DNA of 64,000 nt from Psilocybe azurescens (Eukaryota > Basidiomycota > Agaricomycetes > Agaricales > Agrocybaceae): NCBI GenBank assembly GCA_023853785.1, contig JAJIRX010000648.1, forward strand, positions 310,001-374,000. The letters run 5' to 3'. The translations under genes and the position numbers were made by a program. Numbering within the stretch: the stretch's first letter is position 1; every line of letters starts with the position of its first letter. The notes under the pieces are model-generated. The model did not search any database. It had not been told where the DNA came from and saw only the letters and a program-made list of their open reading frames with translations. Below are positions 23,912 through 35,958 of the stretch, piece by piece.

Positions 23912-26217
23912 ATGCACGCTCTGACATGTGGTGTCGCCGGACTATCCTGTCTAGTGGGCGCTTATGCCTTTATTGGTCCTTCTACAAATTTGTACATTGG
24001 AAACAAGGTCGTTTCGCCGGATGGATTCAGTCGCTCGTAAGCCTTACTTTATCTGTTTGCGATTACTTCATTAACTCTTCGAGCCTTGCAGCGCTGTCTT
24101 AGCCGGAGCTACCTCAAATTCTCTCGTTTTTCCTGGGCCAGCCATTCGCGCTATAAAGGCATGTTTGCACATAACATCTACAAAGCCGATATTCTTAATT
24201 CCAAAAATAAATTAGGGAGACACCCTTCGTCTGAATGTTGTAAATCAATTGAAGGACAAAACTATGTTGACCAGCACAAGCGTCGTCAGTGGAATCCCGA
24301 ACCGTGAATTTATGATGGTTAAACATTTCATTTTGTAGCACTGGCACGGGTTCTCTCAAGCTGGAACCCAGTGGGCGGACGGTACCGCTGAAGTAACACA
24401 ATGCCCAATTGTGCCGGGAAATTCATTTCTGTACCAATTTAGCACACAGAATCAAGCTGGCACGTACTGGTACCACTCACATTACTGTAAGCATTTTTCA
24501 GTATCATCACATCTTTTTAAAACTAAAATTCGAATGTCTGCTTAGCTACCCAATATTGCGATGGTCTGAAAGGCCCTTTGGTTGTTTACGATCCTGCAGA
24601 CCCCCACAGATCAAAGTGAGTTACGATATCTATCGCAAACTGAACTGATGCTAATCAACCTTTACATGATCAGGTATGACATTGACGACGGTATGTAATT
24701 GCAATCAAAACAGTGTCCACCGACGTTGACCGAGCTCTCCAGAGTCCACTATCATCACGCTTTCTGATTGGTGCGTGCGAACGGTTAGAAATCAAGCGGC
24801 ATCAGAGAAATACTAAGCGCCGTGCTCGTTCTATTAATAGGTATCACACGCCAGCACCGACTATTGAGTTCCCTCCAGTTTCGAGTGCTACTCTTATTAA
24901 TGGAAAAGGCCGCTATGCTGGTGGCCCGAATACTCCTCTTTCAGTTATCACGGTCTTACCTTACCTGAGATATCGCTTCCGATTAGTGTCACTGTCCTGT
25001 GATCCTGACTTCACCGTCTCCATTGATGGCCACACCATGGTGGAGTTCACTTCATTCATTTCGAATTGATGGGTTACTGACATGGAGTTAGACAATCATC
25101 GAAGTCGATTCGGTCAATGTCACGCCCCTTGTGGTAGATGAAATCAATATTCTGGCAGGTCAGCGATACTCGTTCGTTCTGAACGCGAACAAACCGATTG
25201 GAAACTACTGGATACGGGTTAACCCCAATAGCGGGAAACAAGGGTTCGATAATGGCATTAACTCTGCGATTCTGCGCTATGCTGGCGCGCCCAAGGTAGA
25301 CCCGAAGACCAAGACCTCTGTCACGAATCCCCTACTCGAGACGAACCTCCATCCACTTGTGAATCCTGCTGCTCCTGGACTTCCATTCCCCGGTGGCGCC
25401 GATGTCAAGATCCACTTGGATATTCAATTCGACTTTTCTGTCCAGAGGTTCACTGTCAACGGCGCATCATATACGCCCCCTTCCATCCCGGTGTTGCTTC
25501 AGATTCTCAGCGGCAAAAGTCAAGCGCAAGACTTGCTCAACCCAGGGTCTATGTACGCGCTACCTCCCAACAAGGTCATAGAAATTTCGATGAATAGTGG
25601 ATCACTCGCAAGCCCTGTAAGTCTTGAGGTCTGCCTCTTATCCATTACGGCGAAGTATTCATGGCATTTTCAATTTAGCATCCAATGCATCTTCACGGAG
25701 TGAGTGCTAGTCTCATGATATCAGGTTGGTTTGATCTGACTTGAAACTTCGATACTAGCACAAATTTTCCGTCATACAAAGCGCTGGTAGTTCGGGATAT
25801 AACTTCGTAAACCCCGTGAGACGCGATGTCGTCAGCATAGGATCTGATCCTACGCAAAATGTGACAATTCGATTCAAGACAGATAATCCTGGACCTTGGA
25901 TTTTTCATTGGTATGCTCCTTGGCCTTGAAGATTTTTCCAAAATGCTAATTTTGATGAAGCCATGTTGACTGGCATCTGGATGCGTACGCCTCTTTTCTT
26001 TGGACTTTCTGATGGAGAGATTTCTGACAACAATTTGTTTATACAGTGGCCTTTCGGTTGTCTTTGCAGAAGATATGCCATCCATTGCTAAGAGTAAACA
26101 TCCAGGTATGTGACCATGTGCGTTGTTGTGGCTGAAGATCCTGAAACAAGTCTTGTAGTGGCTTGGGATAAGCTCTGTCCGAGTTACAACGCTCTCCCAC
26201 CGCAGACGTTTCCTTGA
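23912..26217 (+). CDS. Laccase (multicopper oxidase), complete, 14 exons
   Basis: Secreted phenol oxidase (p-diphenol:dioxygen oxidoreductase). Exons: 23912-24036, 24092-24158, 24216-24284, 24339-24486, 24546-24615, 24674-24690 (17 nt), 24743-24770, 24841-25039, 25092-25616, 25679-25699, 25759-25910, 25961-25984, 26047-26105 and 26159-26217. All phases agree and give 520 residues, the classic size. A signal peptide ends at AYA, before FIGP. All four copper motifs are present: HWHG (exon 4), WYHSHY (end of exon 4), HPMHLHG (exon 10) and [19 protein letters not shown] (exons 11-13), the last with the type-1 Cys. Intron 2 (24159-24215) starts with GC instead of GT. No frameshift is needed. An in-frame stop lies just upstream of the chosen ATG. 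Roles in lignin, pigment or detoxification cannot be told from sequence. Confidence 0.93.
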
Positions 26218-27118
26218 ACGTTATTTTGGATAAGCCATGTAGACTAGTCATCAGGACACAAATTCAGACTACTGCCGAGAGAGCAAACACCGGAGTCTGA
26301 CGTACGTTGTAATACTGTTGTTAAAGAGTTGGCTGGGAGTTTTTATTGAAAAGAGCAGCCGTAGTTAAAAAGCCTCAGTGGCATCATTGAAATATTGACA
26401 GGCCAACCGGTCAAGTCTTGCCAGTGGTTCATATAATCCTGAGGCCTTGAGGGAGGTGGAATCCTTCAAGAATCGTAGCATGCAGAAACACTTTGTAAAG
26501 ACAGATGACGTGGCGTGTTTACCTCCAATCTCGAGTGAACGTCAAGTAGTCTAGAGCCAGCTGGACGGCGCCACCTGGCAGATGGAAGCCTAAGTTCAAG
26601 GAAGATCGATTCGGAGCCACAGGCAGAGTTGAAATGCATGTCGAGTTATTCATAGACTAGAGATAGTTGGGTGGACGTTAAAAACTGGTTAGAAGCGCTA
26701 GAGAGGGCTGCAAGAGTGCTGATGTCATTGGTTGCTGAAGCGCTGACTCGCCGACTTCTTTGTCCCGTATTTATATGAGAGGACGATGCCAAGCGTTTAC
26801 TAAACGCGTCCATAGCGTGCTGCGTCGCGTGGAAAATGGAAAATGGTTATTTAGGTACCCGTCCCGATCGAGACGTTCTCCCTGACCCTCTACTCTGTTG
26901 ACCCCTGGTTGGCCCGCATTCTACATTGAATCTCTAGCCACCTGATATACGCCATACGCGGGCCTGTCAGGAGCCTCATTGACCATCGCTGGCCCTAGTT
27001 CTTGCGTGATCCTTTATTTGACAGCGGAAGACGGTCAGACGTACCCTAAAGGAGGCAAAGTCGACAAAGTTTGTTAGAGCCCACAGGTTCTTTCTTTCTT
27101 TCTATCACCACCTCTACG
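26218..27118. other. Intergenic between laccase and peptidase
   Basis: No gene or repeat recognised. The last 200 bp are presumably the peptidase promoter. Confidence 0.4.
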
Positions 27119-30100
27119 ATGCCATCGAGTAGCCGTTGGGGGCCATGGCGCTCAATACTAATGCTAACGCCTGTTTTGATCGGTGCCCCTTGGTTCGCAT
27201 ACCAACAACATTTCAGTCAGTCATTTTCGGGCTTTACTTCCCCATTATTCCGCCTTACTTTTATCCAATAAGAACTTCCTGAACCTCTTTCCCTGCTGTG
27301 AGTCCATAGTTATTATGTGCAACATTCCGATGTACTGACTCCAAAACAGAACGAACCCGGACACCAAACTACCACAGATCTCTGAAGAACGTATTCTCGG
27401 CTTCGCCAAACATCTGTCAGAAGGCATCGGCTTTCGTACGGTTGGGACATATGAACATGCTTTAGCAGATGCCTGGATGGTACAAACTGCAGAGAAAGTC
27501 AAAAAACAATGTGAAGAGATTGTTCTGGAGACTGGAAGGAAGCTAGAGTGCGAAGTGTGGCGTCAAGAGGGAAGCGGGAATCACAGGTGCGCAGGATTCT
27601 CCCTACAGTAAACACTTTCTTGACGCATGTTAGATTCGACATGATGGGAAAGCGTCTATACAAAACATACGTGAATCTCAGCAATATCATTCTCAGAATC
27701 TCCGACGGCACGCCTGAGGGCAAGGAGCACGCAGTTCTCGTGAATTCGCATCTCGATAGCACTCTACCAAGCCCAGGTGCTGCTGATGACGCGTTGGCGG
27801 TCGGAATCATGCTGGATTGTATGCGGGTGCTTATAGAGACGCCTGAATGGTCACCAAAACACGCGATTGTTTTCTGTCAGTCATGGTACTTGCGATGAGA
27901 CCATACAAAACTGACCAATACTGCAGTGTTCAATCATGCCGAAGAATCCTTGCAAGACGGCTCTCATTTGTTCTCGACCCAGCATCCTATTGCCTCAACG
28001 TACGTGATTTGCACTCTCCTGCTCAATGCACTATGACTAATTTACTATTAGGGTACGGGCCGTGGTAAACCTCGAGGGTTTGAGACTCTGCATTTCCCCA
28101 AAGTTATGTACAATTGACTTTAGTTTTAGCTGCTGGTACCACTGGCCGAGAAATTCTCTTCCAGGCGACATCAGAACAAATGATTGAAGCGTATTCTCAT
28201 GTTCCAAGGTAAAATTTCGTTGCCGTATCCTTTGCCATATACCATCTAATATGAGCTGCAGGCCATATGGCACTATCTTTGCCAATGACATCTTTAGCTC
28301 AGGCATTATCCTCTCTGAGTATGCTCACTCATATTTTGCTCGGAACAATACCCTTAATCCCTACTAGCACCGACTTCCGCCAATTCGAGCAGTATTTGAA
28401 TGTCACAGGTCTCGATGTAACTGAAGACTTTTTGCCATGCTGTCTCCTTTCTTATTCCCGTCATTAGATGGCCGTTGTTGGTAACAGCTATCTGTACCAT
28501 ATGCGCAAGGTGTGTTTCTTTTTCGTCCGTTTCATCACTTTCTTGACTAACATTGCTTACAGGATCTTGTCGAGAATATCGAAGCAGGAGTTGCCCAGGT
28601 TCGTTTGTATGGGTTTTTATCTACACGACAGCTCCTTATCGTGCGTTCCCAATAGCACATGGGCGAAAACACTCTTGCGCTTCTTCTACATCTCTCCGCC
28701 GATGGTTCTCCTCTTTCCTCTTTGACAGAAGGATATACCCGCCCAACAACTGTTTTCTTTGCACACGTCGGCCCCACTTTCTTCATCTACTCGTTTACTA
28801 CTGCCAAGATCTTATATTCGGTCCTTCTACTGGCATCGCTCGTTTTGGTGCGATGGACCTTTGTCGATCCGGCTCCGGCTCTCAAAAAGGGACATGGGTT
28901 CTGGAGGGAGCAAATTAAGGGCTCACTGGCTGTGCTCGCAGGAATTGTTGGAACGATCGCTTTGCCGAACGTGGTCGCAATTATCATGAAGAGTGTTTTG
29001 AACAGGGGCATGAGCTGGTTCAGGAGCCCTTTGCTCCTATCGGGCTTTATGGTCCTCCTGCCTTGCTCGGTACAGTTTTTTCTCTTCTGCGACGTGTCAT
29101 CTGGCTTTATTGAACTATATTTAACAGGTGCTATGATTTCACAATACCTCATGGGCGAGATACATGAACAGTCTGTTTTCACCGCCATGCTCTTGATGCA
29201 AGCTTTCTTCGGTGTCGCCGTCCAGATGATCAATATCGGATCTGCAGCGATCTTCTTCCTGACTGCCCTCCCGCTCTTCGTTGCGCTTCTGTTGAACCCT
29301 GTATTCATAGGCTCGAACAAGAGGATATCTCTGTGGACATATGCGCTTGGTCAGATGCTCCCAGCTCTTACTGGGTCTCTTTTACTGCTCGGCGTTGTGG
29401 AGGTGTTCGTTCCTTTGGTGAGTCACCTTCGACCTCTATAGCGACAAAAGCACTGATTTGCTCGGAAAAGACCGGCCGTATGGGGGCGGATGCTCCTGCT
29501 GACAATATTGTTGCTATTATAATTTCAGCTCTCGGAGCACTTGCCTTCCCCTTGACGTTACCTTTCACTCATCGATTTGGACGTCGGGCTCTCTTTAGGG
29601 GAGTTGTCGTGATGGGTGCGGTGACGACATTGTCGATGGCCTTGTATGCGACTTTGGAGCCCTTTGACGAGATGCATCAGAAGAGATTATTCTTTATACA
29701 TCTTGAAAATGTACGTGCGGCGTCTTTTTGTCAAAGTCGGGTGGATAGTAAGGGTTGACGGTTATGGTATCTGGGTAGATCACAACTCATGAGCATCATC
29801 TTCATATGGCCGCCGCGGACGGCGCTCCTGGGTTTGAGTTGCTCGTTCAAGACATCGCCAAGGAGTTTGGCAACGCTGATGTTAAGCCTATTCCCGTCGT
29901 TATGGACGACTATAATAGTGACTGGGATTCTATATACCCCTTCTCTGCTGTGAGTGGTGTTCTGCTTTATAGCTGGATCTTTACTGTCTATATTGACTTG
30001 CCTCTAGTTCTTGTCTCCCTACAAGATACCCTTGACAGTTGATGCGAATTATGTTTCTCCTTGGGTGAACCAACAAGAATTTGTTGTCACGAGCATGAAC

Positions 30101-30580
30101 CATGATGAAAACCTTGTACCTGGGACTAGAAACCTTACGGTCCATGTATCACATCCCGGTCTCATCTGGACTGGTAAGTACCCAAATGCTCACCTTACCA
30201 CAAAACGCTAAACGAAGTTTGATTCAATCCACAGCAATCGCATTCGACGCTCACGTTCTCAAGTGGTCATTAGACGATAATCCTCCCGACGAGTATGCCC
30301 GTCATCACATCAAGGAAGGCTCTTTCTACGGCCATGACATATATTCATTCGACATGGTCGTGAAAGTACCCCTGGGACACCTGCAGACGATAAAGGCATC
30401 CTCGTGAACTTCATCGGCATGCAAGAAAAGGGCATCTGGCCCGCGAAAAAGGCCGTCAAAGCTCAGGGAGGCATCGCGATGCAGCTGTTCGAGAACCTCG
30501 ATGCGTGGTTGGATGAGAAGACGAGCGGCAGGGTGGATGCCCTGCTATTCGGCTCTGTAGCTGGTATTTCATATATCTAG
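27119..30580 (+). CDS. M28-family ER/vacuolar membrane metallopeptidase
   Basis: Large membrane peptidase resembling Fxna/ERMP1 and yeast Pff1. After an N-terminal membrane anchor (MPSSSRWGPWRSILMLTPV) the lumenal catalytic domain shows the zinc ligands and catalytic residues of M28: NSHLDS, PGAADDALAVG and FNHAEES. Later exons encode about nine hydrophobic segments (28.8-29.7 kb: YSVLLLASLVLV, SLAVLAGIVGTIALP, TALPLFVALLLN and others), and a C-terminal lumenal beta-rich domain follows from 29.8 kb to SVAGISYI at 30580. Many short introns. Two one-base discrepancies break the frame: near 29019 (TT for expected TTT, restoring FAPIGLYGPPALLG) and in the C run 30369-30372 (four C; the downstream duplicate has five and stays in frame). 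Both look like sequence errors. Part of the gene is duplicated at 31.9-33.1 kb. Confidence 0.82.
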
Positions 30581-31045
30581 ATTGGATTCTGTTACTACAC
30601 ACATGCTACTTATTACTAGAGTAATCGGTTTATTTGGACATACTGGATGAAACTATCATCTAACTATTGGTTTTTAATTCCATCTACATTGCGTCAATTT
30701 TTTCTTGTCGACTCTTCTGCGAAACAAAGCTTGGTGCAGCAAATAAATGGTTGAATTAGAATATAATCCAGATAGTAAGTAGAGTGAACCATATATGACA
30801 CTCAGAATTAGACACAGTGTGGGGAATGATGTTCGCCTAGGTACAAATTTGCCTTTTATGGATGTACGCTTCCTGGTTAAAAGAACGAGTCTTTACCTAC
30901 GTAAAGGACTCGTAACGTGAGAATATCCAGTGGTTATTTGAGGCGAAACAGTGTTCTCCCTCCGCCACCTTGTTATCTCGTCGGTAGGTGTATCCTGTCC
31001 GATTAATGCATGGATCTAACGTGATCACTAGATCTCACCATCATC
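30581..31045. other. Intergenic, peptidase 3' end and promoter of next gene
   Basis: The first about 140 bp are the peptidase's 3' region and reappear downstream at 33000-33135 as part of the segmental duplication. No gene seen. Confidence 0.45.
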
Positions 31046-31852
31046 ATGAACTTCATACGGTCTGCCAAGTCAGGCAGTGACTGGACTGCAAACGAACTTA
31101 TTGCATACAACATTTCAGTCTCAGGTGTACCCCCGGAAGTGTTTTTTCCTCTGTCGCCGAACCATCGTTGGACCACCTCGATGCAGACATTCTCACCGCT
31201 CCCCCCTGGTGCCGAAGATCCCAACCTTTCCGACGCTGTCATTGCATACCTAGATTACCTCAATCTCGCTGTCAGCGCCACTCAAGAGTGTTCTATTGAC
31301 GATTTCGCAGTACGGACCCTGGATCTTCTAGGATTCAATGAGCGCGGTACCGTTGTAGCCACCCGTTATACGATTCCTCTGACCATATGTGGCGATTCCA
31401 ATCAGGTTGCTCAGGCGGACGTGTGCCTTCTGCATCGCCCAACCATGGTGCTGCTTGTGCTCATCAAGGACAAGACCCTCTTCAATAAGACTGACGCAGA
31501 GTCGCAGGTTATAGCGGAGGCTATAGCAGCCTTCCAATTCAACAACAAAAAGCGAGAAGGCAGAGGCCTGGCAGCCCTAGCCGCCATGACCATCCCTTGC
31601 ATTACCATGAGTGGCACGCGCCCGACCTTTTATCTCGTTCCAGTTACCCAAGAGCTGAGCATTGCTGTGATCGGCGGCGTGTATCCCGCGACTGAGACTC
31701 GGGTTTTGAAGTGTGTTACCGTGGCGGCGCACACACGTCGAGCCAGTGAGGGCATGGAGGATACAGAATACAGAGAACTTGCTCTGAGGCGTCTTCTTGC
31801 GTTCAGGATGCTAGCGAGAAGTCATTGGAACATGTTTTTGGAGGGGATGTAG
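31046..31852 (+). CDS. Uncharacterised mushroom-type protein, possibly PD-(D/E)XK-like
   Basis: Single-exon frame of 268 residues with an ATG in an ATCATC context. No family with a known job is recognised, but the pattern ADVCLLHRPTMVLLVLIKDK, followed by AEAIAAFQFNN and MTIPCITMSGTRPTFYLVPV, is what I recall from a large expanded family of hypothetical proteins in Agaricomycetes. The D...KDK spacing, with a following helix carrying Q and E, resembles a PD-(D/E)XK nuclease core, though that is inference only. It sits between the full peptidase gene and its partial copy, so it was either captured by the duplication or separates the copies by insertion. No signal peptide or membrane segment. 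Confidence 0.6.
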   Translation: MNFIRSAKSGSDWTANELIAYNISVSGVPPEVFFPLSPNHRWTTSMQTFSPLPPGAEDPNLSDAVIAYLDYLNLAVSATQECSIDDFAVRTLDLLGFNERGTVVATRYTIPLTICGDSNQVAQADVCLLHRPTMVLLVLIKDKTLFNKTDAESQVIAEAIAAFQFNNKKREGRGLAALAAMTIPCITMSGTRPTFYLVPVTQELSIAVIGGVYPATETRVLKCVTVAAHTRRASEGMEDTEYRELALRRLLAFRMLARSHWNMFLEGM

Positions 31853-31870
31853 GCGTAACAGCCTGGTACA

Positions 31871-33135
31871 ATTCTCTTTGCAAGTCAAAAAACAATGCGA
31901 AGAGACTGTTTTGGAGACTGGAAGGAAGCTAGAGTGTGAAGTGTGGCGTCAAGAGGGAAGCAGGAATCACAGGTGCTCAGGATTCTCCATACAGCAAACA
32001 TTTCTCTTAAGGCATGTTAGATTCGACATGATGGGAAAGCGTCTATACAAAACATACGTGAATCTCAGCAATATCATTCTCAGAATCTCTGACGGCACGC
32101 CTGAGGGCAAGGAGCACGCAGTTCTCGTGAATTCGCATCTCGATAGCACTCTACCAAGCCCAGGTGCTGCTGATGACGCGTTGGCGGTCGGAATCATGCT
32201 GGATTGTATGCGGGTGCTTATAGAGACGCCTGACTGGTCACCAAAGCACGCGATTGTTTTCTGTCAGTCATGGTACTTGCGATGAGACCATACAAAAACT
32301 GACCAATACTGCAGTGTTCAATCATGCCGAAGAATCCTTGCAAGACGGCTCTCGTTTGTTCTCGACCCCGCATCCTATTGCCTCAACGTACGTGATTTGC
32401 ACTCTCCTGCTCAATGCACTATGACTAATTTACTATTAGGGTGCGGGCCGTGGTAAACCTTGAGGGTTTGAGACTCTGCATTTCCCCAAAGATATGTACA
32501 ATTGACTTTAGTTTTAGCTGCTGGTACCACAGGCCGAGAAATTCTCTTCCAGGCGACATCAGAACAAATGATTGAAGCGTATTCTCATGTTCCAAGGTAA
32601 TTTTTTGTTGCTTACCACAAAATGCTAAACGAAGTTTGATTCAATCCACAGCAATCGCATTCGACGCTCACGTTCTCAAGTGGTCATTAGACGATAATCC
32701 TCCCGACGAGTATGCCCGTCATCACATCAAGGAAGGCTCTTTCTATGGCCATGACATGTATTCATTTGACATGGTCGTGAAAGTACCCCCTGGGACACCT
32801 GCAGACGATAAAGGCATCCTCGTAAACTTCATCGGCATGCAAGAAAAGGGCATCTGGCCCGCGAAAAAGGCCGTCAAAGCTCAGGGAGGCATCGCGATGC
32901 AGCTGTTCGAGAACCTCGATGCGTGGTTGGATGAGAAGACGAGCGGCAGGGTGGATGCTCTGCTATTCGGCTCTGTAGCTGGTATTTCGTATATCTAGAT
33001 TGGATTCTGTTACTACACACATGCTACTTATTACTAGAGTAATCGGTTTGTTTGGACATACTGGATGGAACTATCATCTAACTATTGGTTTTTTAATTCC
33101 ATCTACATTGCGTCAATTTTTTCTTTTCTACTCTT
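31871..33135 (+). pseudogene. Partial, internally deleted duplicate of the M28 peptidase gene
   Basis: From about 31880 the sequence repeats 27495 onward at roughly 97-99% identity (KKQCEETVLETGRK, NSHLDS, PGAADD, NHAEE). At 32600 it jumps from the intron after SYSHVPR straight into the last intron of the parent (the TTACCACAAAA stretch), then continues through the C-terminal domain and 3' region. The start codon, anchor and all membrane segments are missing. The fused intron would join a phase-2 donor to a phase-1 acceptor, so splicing shifts frame. It is therefore a pseudogene. Its run of five C at 32786-32790 preserves the frame that the parent loses. Confidence 0.85.
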
Positions 33136-33422
33136 TTTCAAAATTGTCTAACTTTTGGTTTCTATTTCCATCAGCATGGCATCGATTTCTCTCTTCCGAC
33201 TCTTCTTCAAGGTGACTTGTGGTTCAAGGAGGGCCGTGTGTGAAATGTATTTTCGGCCCGGTCACTGGATTGCCATCGATTCATCGTCAATCGGCGCTTA
33301 AATAGAGCATCGATCTCTATTATTGACATTTTGACGTCGACAAGTCTACTTCCAACTACTTGCTCTCCTTGTTACAGTGAACCTCTATCACGTACCATAT
33401 AACCATATAACCTGTTAGCAGA

Positions 33423-35296
33423 ATGGAATCCGTTAGGTACGATATAGATGACCTGTTTCATCGTGGTACGAGGAAGTCCACTAACTGGGCCATTGTTTTG
33501 CAATTACATAGTGACGAAATTACACCGAAAGACGGGTCATCTTTCTCTGCTCCTCATGAGCTACCACAGTCCCAAGTTCTTAACGATCCAGATCTACTCG
33601 AGTTGATCTTTTCATTTTTTCACGTCCGTACGCCGCCCCAGTCGGGACCAGAGAGTCTGGCAAGGCGAATTTCATTTCCGGATAGTCAACATCTCCTGTG
33701 GGCCTCTCTCGCGTCCAAAGCTTTCCACGATCCTGCTATGGATGTCCTATGGCGATCCCTAGATTCATGGCTGCCATTATTGCGTCTTATATCTATTCTG
33801 GATATCAACGGGTCTAGCATCGTGAGTAGATCCTCAGGATATCGTACGAGTAGTTGCTAATAAATCTGGTAGACGAGTAATGGGGTTATCCTTAGAGAAC
33901 ATCTTGAGACCATGGTTCGCTATGCCAAACGTGTCAGGCACATTCGCATCATGGCGTTGAGGCAAACAATTTCCCCATTCATCTATGGGTCCATCGGTCG
34001 GCTCCTTGGAGGTCAATTCCTCACGTTAATTCCGGCTCTCAATTCATTCGACATCCCAAACATTACAGAACTCTCTAACGATCACATCCAGTGTCTCTTC
34101 CTCCTTCCATGTTCAATGATATCCGACGTTACTATATGTGGTATAGGGAACCAAATATCAGAAGTTATAGCAGCATCTCTGATTGACGGGATTGCCCAAA
34201 CCAGTCGTATTGTCAAAACTTTGAAGCTTGGTGGCCGCATCACTTCCATATCGCTGAATATGATACATCAATTCGAAAGGCTAGAAACACTCCGGCTTAA
34301 CATGGAGAGCACTCCATTCTCACGACAAATTCTGTACGGAATTTCTCAAATGACAGCCCTAAAGCGAGTCTCTCTAAACTTCGACGGCTCGTGCACATTC
34401 CCCATTCCTTCGTCGCCCAGAACCTCAGATTTTCCGTCGCTCCAGCACCTTGAGATATCGTCATCTGCTCAGATCGCCATGATGATATCACTGTATATAA
34501 CGACTCCACGTCTTAACTTCCTCACCCTACATTTCTCGTCACTCGGTCTGGATACGAACAGTCCAGGAAAGTGTCTGCAAAGGATAACGGATATGGCAAA
34601 TTTCTTGAAATCGATCCAGATCACTTCATCCGATGTTAATACATGCATCCCTGGAGCCGACCTCGCTTGTCTAGGCTCATGTCCGCTTCTTGAGCATATA
34701 AACATCTCAGTGGATTATCTTACAGCGCAGACATTCCCCGCCGGTTTAGAACAGTGGCCATCTGTCAAATATATGAGACTTGTATCAAAAAAGTAACCCC
34801 ACAACTCAGATCGGGTCCTCTTAAATCACTCCCGCTCGTGCTCTCACAACTGAACCAAATTCTTTCTCTTTGCCCAAAGCTGGAAACGCTGCTGATATCA
34901 ATCGTACTAGATACGGGACCAGCGGGTATTGAAGCTATGCGCATGCAGACAAGCTCATCGCAGGCCCACAGCCCAAGAAACACAATGGGCGTTCACTCCC
35001 TGAAGGAACTAGTCTTTCTACCATTCGCAGACACGCAGAATGTAATCGATGAAAATTCTTCTGAAAAGGCCTTGAATGCATTCACCGTGTCTCGTTTCAT
35101 CGACTGCACTTGCCCTTATATCAAAAACTTCGATCTGTCCCAACTCACGTATATAAATCGCGACTGGTGGGATGGAGTACAGGCCATGGTGAAAGAGTTA
35201 CAGCAAATGAGAAATCCGCCGAAGAAACTGAGCAACAAAAAATCAAGGAAAACAGGTACGTTGAGCCATTCCATCTGCACGATAAACACATTTTAA
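33423..35296 (+). CDS. F-box protein with leucine-rich-repeat-like region (copy 1)
   Basis: Predicted substrate adaptor of an SCF ubiquitin ligase. Exon 1 is 33423-33821, the intron 33822-33872 (GTGAGT to GTAG), and exon 2 runs to TAA 35296. The N terminus is disordered. The F-box core is DPDLLELIFSFFHVR, then LWASLASKAFHDPAMDVLWRSLDSWLPLL, the form typical of large mushroom F-box families. Exon 2 is built of irregular leucine-rich repeats (IVKTLKLGGRITSIS, LETLRLNM, LNFLTLHFSSL). The frame breaks at the A6 run 34787-34792. One extra A restores VSKKVTPQLRSGPLKSLPLV, so an error is likely. Close paralogue of the copy at 62893; more distant from 38301. Confidence 0.72.
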
Positions 35297-35614
35297 CATT
35301 GAAAATGAGTACATGATTTGTACGGATGCGTGAAACCTCTGCGTTTGCGACTTGAAAAATGACGAGTATCTTATGGGAATCATGGAAGAATTTTTACGAC
35401 TCCTTTTTTGACTTATTTTAGTGTACGTAGTGCAGCTTGTGGAACTGATTTTCTCGTTGACCTTAAGCTAAGCTCGAGCTAAGTCAAAGAGCCGCTGACA
35501 GGCCTTAAATGGGCCCGCTTGCGGCAAGTTCAAAGTGCTTTCCAAACTTGGTGACCGTGTGAAATTTTCGGCATGAACGGAATCAACGCAAGATGGCTCG
35601 GTTTGAACAATACC
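35297..35614. other. Short intergenic stretch
   Basis: No gene. It ends at the target-site TAA of the Harbinger-like element. Confidence 0.4.
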
Positions 35615-35663
35615 TAAGGGTCTGTTCGGGTGGCATAAGGCTAGGTTAGGATGCTTGTGGGTG

Positions 35664-35747
35664 GTGGCAGTGCTGTAGCAAGTGGCAGTGCTGTAGCAAG
35701 TGGCTATGCTGTAGCAAGTGGCTGTGCTGTAGCAAGTGGCTGTGCGT
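35664..35747. repeat. 18-bp tandem repeat, about 4.6 copies
   Basis: The unit GTGGCAGTGCTGTAGCAA is repeated with few changes immediately inside the left terminal inverted repeat of the Harbinger-like element. Subterminal repeats of this kind often serve as transposase binding sites; here that is inference. Confidence 0.85.
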
Positions 35748-35958
35748 TCTTCGGACATTCCCGCGCTTTCGCTTTTCAGTGATCTTCTCGGTTTTCCTTG
35801 CTCCCTCCTCATTTTTCCCTATCCCTTCATATTTTTGTCTTCCCCCAGTACATATAGCAATATTTAATCTATAATATGTATATAGACCAGTTATATCTGT
35901 ATTAATGGTGTATTACTTCTAGATTTTTCCTGATCAGCCAAACCGATAGCTTTGAACT

